Positions 18,429 to 24,923 of a DNA stretch of 24,923 nt are shown piece after piece. The position numbers and the translations under genes were made by a program. The notes below the pieces were generated by a model. It saw only the letters and a program-made list of their open reading frames with translations, was not told where the DNA came from and did not search any database. Source of the stretch: Chara braunii. Its lineage: Eukaryota; Streptophyta; Charophyceae; Charales; Characeae. The DNA is taken from NCBI GenBank assembly GCA_003427395.1, contig BFEA01000171.1:242743-267665 (forward strand), read 5' to 3'. The number at the start of each line of letters is the position of its first letter. Within the stretch, counting starts at the first letter, position 1.

Positions 18429-18641
18429 ACTTTACGCCTTATGTAAGTTGGGTATAGAGGGCTAAATCATTGAAAGACTACGAACTATTGTTTGTCCAGG
18501 TTGACTTGGGATGATGAGAGTACTTACCTTTGTGGTTTGGCCTGCATGTGACTAAGTGATACCACTACTTAGTCTGAGTTTCAGTTGATAGGTAGTTGCT
18601 TTAGTTGCTCGCCACGTGCTAGAGTCATAGGAGTTAGTTTC
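18429..18641. other. Spacer between the hairpin array and the tandem repeat
   Basis: No gene recognised. CTTACCTTTGTGG near 18524 contains a donor-like word on the minus strand (AAAG/GTAAGTAC), similar to the ones at 16.0-16.3 kb. Confidence 0.4.
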
Positions 18642-19290
18642 AATTCCTGCATTTTCTGGGTTGAGTTTATTTTACTTAGATCAATTTCTGCATTTTCTGG
18701 GATCTTTTATTTGTACTTGGTCTTTTATAAATCTTGGCAAGCTACTTTCTCTACGGGAAGCGCTGCCGAAATTGCTACAAAACCAAGGAGTTAGTCAGAT
18801 TTTATCTTTTCAAAGTTCAGTTTGTTTGACTTTATATATGACTCAGTAAAAATCTGGAGAGTCTTCTTTTCTAAAGGGAGTGCTGCCCAAATTTTTGTTA
18901 ATTCTGGGAGTTAAATAAAATTGGACCTTGACAAGTCGAAATCATTTTAGATTATGAACTTGGCCTTGTATAAATTTTGGTAAGTTACTTTCTCTACGGG
19001 AAGCGCTGCCGAAATTTCTACAAATCCAAGGAGTTAGTCAAAACTCAAACTTTTCAAAAGTTCAATTTGTCTGATTGCTATATATCTGGCTTAGTAAAAA
19101 TCTGAGAAGACTCATTTTCTAAAGGGAGTGCTGCCCAAATTTTTGTTAATTCAGGGAGTTATACAAAATTTGACTTTGAAGGATTGAAGATTAGTTTGTT
19201 TTCATATTTAGGCTGATATAAATTATGGAAAGACACTTTTCCTAAGGGAAGCGCTGCTAAAATTTTCTTAGTTTAGAGGAGATAGATTAT
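18642..19290 (+). repeat. Tandem repeat, period about 123 bp, alternating A and B units
   Basis: The shared core GGGA..GCTGCC recurs with GCTGCC/GCTGCT at 18762, 18882, 19005, 19130 and 19253, so spacing is 120, 123, 125 and 123 bp. Units alternate: A has CTCTACGGGAAGCGCTGCCG, B has TCTAAAGGGAGTGCTGCCC. A1 and A2 resemble each other more than either resembles B1 or B2, so the higher-order period is near 245 bp. Two shorter degenerate copies (AATTCCTGCATTTTCTGGG at 18642 and its partner at 18683) precede them. Flanks of some units can pair (CTTGG 18733 with CCAAG 18782; CTGA 19102 with TCAG 19151). Confidence 0.85.
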
Positions 19291-20839
19291 ATTATGACAG
19301 GTGGCGATTCGAGTGATCCACTCTGAATGAGGAAGATTCTGCCATAGGTCTTCCTTTCTTTGGGTACTGCCTTAGAAGTAGATCTAGGCTTGGTTATCAG
19401 GAGAGTCTTGAGTGAAGACGTGTCACAGAGATTTGATCTCCATACGTTGACGATTTGGCTTGGACATTGACCTGTCGTATGATACATGTTTTCTTTTGGA
19501 CATTCGATTCAGGATTTTGACTAACTTCAGTTCGATCCTACGGGGATCATCTTCTGTTATCACTGATAACAGGTCGATTGGTTGATCGCCGACTTGTCGA
19601 CTCACGACACAGCTTTGCCTACACATGTACCTCAACTTGATTGCCTTAGCCCTGAACTTTGATATATTTCTTTTTGGGTTTTAACCATGACTTCTTTTAA
19701 ATGACCATTATAAAGAACTTGTGAGATTTATGGAAAGCTGGATTACGACTGGGGTTTGCGTGTGAGGCGTGGTGTGAGTTACAGGGAACAGTAAAGTTGA
19801 CCACATTGGTGTATGGCAATGTGACTATTGCGTGTGTCTGTGTTTTATGCAGGTTAGTATTTTTGGAGTTTGGTATATGAGCCATACTTTGGAGGCAGTG
19901 AGAATGACAACCATGTGTTGCACTATTTGCATACCTGATGGGTTTATGTTTCCCCTTCTTTTATTTTATCTTGAGTCCTGATTTGACATATGAATGTGGA
20001 TGTTTATCTATTTCTTGATTGATTTTGCTTATTAATTTTGATAGTTGGACGTTGTAGTCCGTGGCAGCCGTCAAAGTCAAACCCCTTGACTTCTTTCCAG
20101 ACCATGGATGATGGGGCTGGTCCCCGGGGCTATAAGAGACGATTGTCACCACAGGTATGAACCTGTGTACCACCCACTCTCCGCAGGGTGCAGAAGAGGG
20201 TGTGGTTCTCAACCGCACTTGGCGGTTGTCCAGCGTCGAGAGATTAACCCTCAAGGCGCGTGTCAGCCGACACTTGAATGTCGAATGCGACCCTCGAGAT
20301 TAACGAGGACCGCATGAGTATGGGTACTACATAGTACGTCATCATTGCGATCGCTTGCATACGCTTGCATTGCGAATCGATATGAGTTAGCCATGCGTCC
20401 ACGTGGTTTTATACTAAGTCTCGCGCGTGATGCCTATCCGCTTTCCGCGTCGAAGAGTTATGGGACGACAACTAAGGGACTACGAGTGTTGTCGCGTTGT
20501 TTGAGGCGTGGGTGCATGTTTTATTTTTTTGTTCGTAGTATGGTGTGCGCGTGGTGAGTTGGATAAGTCCTAGTCGACCGACGACGGGCCACGCTTGGGA
20601 CTTCAACCCCCCAAGTTGACGGGTCGCGTGCAGGTCCGATAGAGGCGTATTACCGCGCGTACCCCCTATGCTACAGCGAACGAGAAACGTCCTCGGCTGG
20701 TCCACCTCTACGATTGCAACTGATCAGCTTTCGTATTGTGGACTGGTAGCTCGGCGGGGATACGCCCACCGAAGGAAGGTGACAGCTCCCGTAAGGTGGA
20801 GGTAAGTCGTGCCTCGCGTAGGCCCTATCTTGTCGTAGG
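19291..20839. other. Unassigned sequence with short unknown frames
   Basis: A minus frame (19423-19635) contains ordered-looking sequence (ITEDDPRRIELKLVKILNR) but no motif I recognise, and a neighbouring minus frame overlaps it. A 7-bp hairpin, CACAGGT (20150-20156) with ACCTGTG (20161-20167) around ATGA, is visible. From 20300 onward composition becomes GC-richer with GCGATCGC and CGCGTG words. No gene is supported. Confidence 0.4.
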
Positions 20840-21109
20840 GGCTCGCGAGAGGTATGGCTGGCGCACTCGGCTGGAGCGGCTTGCGGGAACTCCATGTATA
20901 TCCGCAACGAGGATTTAGACCAACTCCTGCGTGTCGCGGCCGGGAGGGTCCCGCGCTGCCTCGTGCAGTGCCGGACCGATGCGCTCGACAACGCCTCCTC
21001 CGACCCCTTCAATCACCTCGCCCTCCTATTCTCCCTGGTCTATCCTCACATCCATCAGTCCCTCCCTGTTCCTTCTCCCCCTCCCTTCCCCTCAACGGGT
21101 TTTATATGA
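20840..21109 (+). CDS. Unidentified coding-like fragment sharing PFNHLALLFSL with 7.9 kb
   Basis: The frame is open from after a TAG at 20837 to a TGA at 21107, with the first ATG at 20894. It reads MYIRNEDLDQLLRVAAGRVP and then a Cys-containing section and DNASSDPFNHLALLFSL. The last part is repeated at 7861-7924 with several silent differences, which is why I favour a genuine former coding sequence over chance. After about residue 55 it runs into a proline-rich tail, probably non-coding. I do not recognise the family; a mobile-element protein or a duplicated host exon are both possible. Confidence 0.4.
   Translation, partial: GSREVWLAHSAGAACGNSMYIRNEDLDQLLRVAAGRVPRCLVQCRTDALDNASSDPFNHLALLFSLVYPHIHQSLPVPSPPPFPSTGFI
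20996..21059 (+). repeat. Dispersed fragment shared with 7861-7924
   Basis: Gap-free match of about 64 bases to the fragment at 7861, same strand. In this copy no 67-bp direct repeats flank it, and the sequence on both sides diverges from the first copy. Confidence 0.75.
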
Positions 21110-22221
21110 CTCTGCGTGCCTCATACCCCTGCTCCCTCCCCCCTTCCCCCCACTCGTTCTATGGATCGAAGGTCCTCGTTGGCGAGGGGCTGCTCGTTTT
21201 AACCCCTCCCCCCTCTTCCTGGGTTATACTTTTTTTCCTTTTCTTTGAACCCTTCCCATCCCCTACCTGCCCTCCCTACCCTCTGCATGTGTACCACCCT
21301 CCCTTGTAGTTGTCCCTGTTCCCCGCTCCTCGCGACATACCGCACTTCCATGTGTCAATAGTTGTCATCAGCAACTCGCGCATGGTCAACCCGATCCGGT
21401 AGCTCACGACCTTGCCCAATCACGATGTCGACAATCACTCCACGTCAACTCATATAGTGATCACATACCTGTTTGCCTGAGGACGCCACGACTCATCTAG
21501 ATCAAGCCGCCGCAGTATTCCGCTTCGGCGCGCTAATAGCATCGTGAAGCCGTTCGTGCACGAGCTTGCCGCTCCCCCATCATCGCATTTCCTGCACTCA
21601 CAGTTATTTTCCACGCCACGGTCCGTATGCAAATGCTCTCACATGCGCAACATGCGCTCCTCGCACCTTTCTGCCCACGTGTCATTTGCCCTGCATGGAG
21701 TCCGCCATGTTACACCCCATCGAGGTCCACCTCAACCCTTGCCCTCGGTGGTCCTCCCGCCGTGTCCACTAGAGACGGCGCGATTCCCCTCTTCGCCGTG
21801 CAACACCCGCGATGGCGTGTCTCTCCGGGCCACGCTAACACCCCGTAGTTGCGCCTTACGGCGGTTTGGCGCTACCGGCGTAAAAGTTCGAGATTTTTTT
21901 TTTTCTTCCACAAAATACTTAAGTAACAAAAGCTGCAATTAAAGAGTGAAATTTTCCTCCCGATATGTTAAAGACAGCGACTCTCTGACACCCTTTGTCC
22001 TTTTCTTGAAGATCAGACCCTACCAAGGGACGCTTCTTCTTTATTAATCACAACCAAACGTTTGCTCAAAAAAATAAATAAAAAAATCCATAATCATTAA
22101 GACGGACAGGAACTGAGGCTTGGCTTCTTTTATCCCATTTTACTGCATGGGGGGTAATGGTCGGTGACAGTACAGTGATCTGCTCAGAGTAGTTAGGGGC
22201 TCTCAATAATTGATTCCACCA
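21110..22221. other. Pyrimidine-rich then mixed sequence, no supported gene
   Basis: 21060-21310 is rich in C and T with many CCCTCCC words. Several overlapping + frames in 21540-21940 lack motifs. A T run lies at 21895-21904. Nothing further is recognised. Confidence 0.45.
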
Positions 22222-22428
22222 CTAATTACTCCTGAACTGACCTTTGGAGTCACAACGAAATGTCATTTTGCATGCGTGCGACTTAGTGAAGATGAAAAAG
22301 GGCATCTCTACCGGCCCAGTCTCCAAGTAGACACTAGTAATGAAGGGGCCAGTAGGATCAATACCTATTTTGTCTTTGATGCCATGGATCGCACACCGAA
22401 CAGGTCTCTTACGCCCCAGACATTGCAA
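22222..22428 (-). pseudogene. Possible retroelement integrase fragment (weak)
   Basis: The minus frame contains KDKIGIDPTGPFITS, which resembles the 'IGID..GP' block that carries the first catalytic Asp of retroelement integrases, and a Cys lies a suitable distance upstream. The rest (ETGPVEMPFFIFTKS) gives no further support, and no second Asp or Glu block was found. The frame is open only for 68 codons. It could be chance similarity. Confidence 0.25.
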
Positions 22429-22439
22429 AGTCCATAATG

Positions 22440-24170
22440 ACCGCTGCGAGACAATTACCTAGGTTGGCATGAATAACCTTATTTCGTTATGCTCATGCTC
22501 TCATCATATACCCATCCCTCATCAAAACATTTGTTCACACCTGGTTGTATGCACTCCCAGCACGAAACACGACCCAAGGAGGTCAATGGTCAATCACCGT
22601 CAACAAGATACTTGACTAACAGATGACCTTTTTCAGAATAAATCTCTTTCGACTCATTGATCATGATTAGTGAACGTGTGTAAACCTGAGGCTCAGAGTC
22701 GGGGATAAGGGAGTTCTTATCTGAACACCTCGGTCAATGACATCCCACCTTCTCCGTCAACGTTTTCAAGTCAAGGACTGAGTGCCTTGTCGGGAGGGGG
22801 GAGCCCAACGACCCCTTTAAGGTAACTGTCAATTAGCTTTCAAGTGCATGGTACTTCGCTTATGAGCGTTTCAACTTAGCAATACTTCAAGCCGTAACAG
22901 AGGATTCATGTCCATAATTTCTTCAACTAACAACCCCCTTTCCCGTACTCAAGCATTTTTTTTTTATTATTATTTTTTTTAAACACACCCGTCGGTGCTA
23001 GTGCTGCTGGTAGGAGCAGATACCGCTAGCACCTGGGGAAGGCTCCATATATTGGTGGGGAGCAGCACCTGCTGGAAACCGGGTCCAGCGTCCCTTACAT
23101 AGACAGAGTTCAAATCACATCAGGAAAAAAATGTGGTGCATTCCTGTCAGCACTGATTACCCTGGGGCCCAGGGGATTGACTGAGCAGGAGGTTGGGAGG
23201 GGGGGGGCCTCTTCACCCTGAACCTGGTGCCGAGTATCTGCTATCCCATCCTAATTCCTCCCACTCCCTGCCTTTGAAGTACAACGCTGCTGGCAGAAGG
23301 TTCGATTAACAACTTTTGAAAGTTGAAAAGAAATTATGAATCAGTCGTTACGGAGAACATATTCTTCGATCTTTGACCCGGTCTTCTTATACAACCCGCA
23401 AAGTTTCTGCCAAACGACTTCCCCAATTTTTTTACCAATCAGACCCATACCATTTCCTTACCTCACACGACTAACCTCAACTCCGGAGTAATTAAACACT
23501 AATAAGTAAGGGAAGGGTGGAGCATAAAAATCAAGCCAACATAGTATTGATGACTGTGTTTTCCAGTCGCAGACTTACACTATACAAAATTACTCTCCTT
23601 TTGCTAGCTGAAAAGAGGATCAAGACGGGTGGGACATCGCCCTCTAAGTGTAAGCGCACTCCCCTCGAGTTGTATCCCCGCGCAAAATCGACCCCTTTCC
23701 ACTTCTAACGCCACCATACGTGAACTTCACACTCTCGCTACTATCCATCTCCGAAAGTGGAGGGAAAAACGGGTAACGCAGCGGGACCTGCAAGCAAATA
23801 AAGCATGAAGGGTGACGTCAACAACGGTGCCGAGTAGCACTAACTCATACTTGACTCTTAGCATAGCGCCTTCTCGCAAACCCAACCTTGGATTGATTCT
23901 GCCTACTCACTTGCCTATTTGTTCACATCAATGGCTTCCTCGAGAGTTCTACATTCCTTTATTTCGTCACAGAGAGAGGGTTCCCGAGTCCTCTTCTGTA
24001 GGCGTAACTGGCGTGAGACCTTTCCGCTTCCGTCAAAGTTCATACTCTGACAGCGTTCCCGCGCCTCCGGCTTTAGGCTCAAGCCCTGAACCCTCGCTTA
24101 GGCCCTGATCTCACAATCCATAACCTCCCGCTGACTCGATACTCTCTCTCTGTCCTGTTCACAGAGAGTG
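22440..24170. other. Intergenic sequence with one hairpin and A/T runs, no supported gene
   Basis: No frame of 60 codons or more exists between 22440 and 23516. T and A runs lie at 22957-22981. GGTGCTAG (22994-23001) is the reverse complement of CTAGCACC (23026-23033), forming an 8-bp stem. Short + frames at 23517-23708 and 23812-24108 show no motif. Confidence 0.5.
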
Positions 24171-24498
24171 AAAAGTCGAGGTTAACCGTGAGAGCGAGAA
24201 TTAAACCCTCCTGCCAAAGAGTGAGTTGGCGTCAGCTGCGAGAGTATGAGTTAACATCAACAGTGTGAGCAGAAGTTAATGCCTTCTGCGAGCTTAAACC
24301 ACCAATACCTCGCCCTTCTTGAAAATTCTATACGACCGTTAACGCGCCCCGTCGGGCGGGGTACCCATCGACCGGCGACCGGTAGTCCCAAAAAAACGGG
24401 TGCAAAAAAAAAAAAAAAAACCGGCTTCGAAAATATGAAGTAGCGACGTAAAAGAAACGGACACGGCAAGGTGGGGGAAGGGGGCCAAGGGGGGGAAG

Positions 24499-24501
<3 letters not shown>
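24171..24501. other. Degenerate GTGAG..GTTAA repeats and a poly(A) run
   Basis: Words of the type GTGAG followed by AGTTAA recur at about 40-60 bp spacing between 24166 and 24280, but are too degenerate to define a unit. A 17-base poly(A) run sits at 24404-24420 and could mark the 3' end of a + strand retroelement, although no body was identified. CGCCC (24345) can pair with GGGCG (24354). Confidence 0.4.

Positions 24502-24566
<65 letters not shown>
24502..24566 (+). repeat. (GA)n microsatellite, left arm of the foldback array
   Basis: About 32 GA units. It is complementary to the CT tract at about 24633-24673, on the other side of hairpin A. Confidence 0.97.
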
Positions 24567-24569
<3 letters not shown>

Positions 24570-24570
24570 G

Positions 24571-24628
24571 TCAGCCAATGTTTGACGCCGAGTTTGATGC
24601 ACCAAACTCGGCGTCAGACACTGGCTGG
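24571..24628. repeat. Foldback hairpin A
   Basis: Arms 24571-24596 and 24603-24628 pair over 26 positions with one mismatch and two G-T wobbles, around a 6-nt loop. The core GACGCCGAGTTTG is exact. The flanking GA and CT tracts extend the pairing further. Confidence 0.9.
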
Positions 24629-24632
24629 CGCC

Positions 24633-24673
<41 letters not shown>

Positions 24674-24675
<2 letters not shown>

Positions 24676-24739
24676 AACGTTGAAATCGGAATGAATCTTC
24701 TGCGTTATCGCGGAAGATTCTTTCTTATTTGAACATTGG
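24674..24739. repeat. Foldback hairpin B
   Basis: Arms 24674-24704 and 24709-24739 pair over 31 positions with about four mismatches and two wobbles, around a TTAT loop. The left arm matches the left arm of hairpin C closely (CCAACGTTGAAATC then AATGAATCTTC), so B and C are relatives. Confidence 0.85.
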
Positions 24740-24742
<3 letters not shown>

Positions 24743-24775
<33 letters not shown>

Positions 24776-24839
24776 CCAACGTTGAAATCACAATGAATCT
24801 TCCGCGATAACGCGGAAGATTCATTGTGATTTCAACGTT

Positions 24840-24874
<35 letters not shown>
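24743..24874. repeat. Foldback hairpin C with perfect 35-nt arms
   Basis: Arms 24772-24806 and 24811-24845 are exact reverse complements around the loop ATAA. One wobble then leads into a CT tract (24743-24770) that pairs with a GA tract (24847-24873), so the total arm length is about 64 bp. Confidence 0.95.
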
Positions 24875-24877
<3 letters not shown>

Positions 24878-24902
24878 AAAAAAAAAAGAGAGCGAGAGAA
24901 AG

Positions 24903-24923
24903 AAGCCGTCAGCCAGTGTCTGA
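24903..24923 (+). repeat. Start of another foldback unit, cut by the window end
   Basis: CAGCCAGTGTCTGA (24910-24923) is the exact reverse complement of 24615-24628, the right arm of hairpin A, and resembles its left arm. The array therefore continues past the window. Confidence 0.75.

Noticed and set aside
17635-19290. CRISPR-like array, because of regularly spaced repeats
   Set aside because: Repeats are degenerate with irregular spacing, stems covary, there are no uniform spacers or cas genes, and the surroundings are eukaryotic retroelements.
24339-24683. Minus and + frames of Arg-Glu or Ser-Leu repeats near the window end
   Set aside because: They are direct translations of the GA/CT tracts.

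Overview
This window reads as repeat-rich, non-genic nuclear DNA of a eukaryote. No host gene with an intact reading frame could be supported. It holds broken gag genes of two LTR-type retrotransposons, the 5' half of a non-LTR (LINE) element, dispersed repeats, microsatellites, and several arrays of hairpin-forming repeats. The LINE ORF1 layout (conserved N-terminal domain followed by one zinc knuckle), the gag families and the AT-rich spacers resemble plant or streptophyte-alga genomes. That assignment is an inference from style, since no host gene or rRNA is present to confirm it.

Layout: 1-2079 is pyrimidine-rich, then AT-rich sequence with an 11-bp tandem repeat. 2080-4246 (+) is a decayed gag with a coiled-coil start, a capsid-like domain and a CCHC zinc knuckle, split by stops and frameshifts. 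4250-7057 (-) is a LINE fragment with ORF1 and the first part of the APE-type endonuclease; its reverse transcriptase is missing and it abuts the gag head to head. 7793-7998 has two 67-bp direct repeats around a short fragment that recurs near 21.0 kb. 8002-8575 and 13959-14830 are two diverged copies of one repeat family, each opening with a 26-nt palindrome. Between them lies a second gag pseudogene (10685-11746, +).

The second half is mostly unassigned repeats. 15171-15216 is a GA microsatellite. 15990-16340 has a duplicated minus-strand block ending in a splice-donor-like site. 17360-17504 has a TATA box, an adjacent palindrome and a poly(A) signal, like an LTR. 17635-18428 is an array of eight short hairpins with a constant TAAGTT loop and covarying stems, which is the most interesting signal here. 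18715-19290 is a roughly 123-bp tandem repeat. 24502-24923 is a foldback array in which GA/CT tracts join three inverted repeats, the last with perfect 35-nt arms.

There is no operon-like cooperation between genes. The window is best understood as layered, decayed mobile elements plus several structured repeat arrays of unknown origin.
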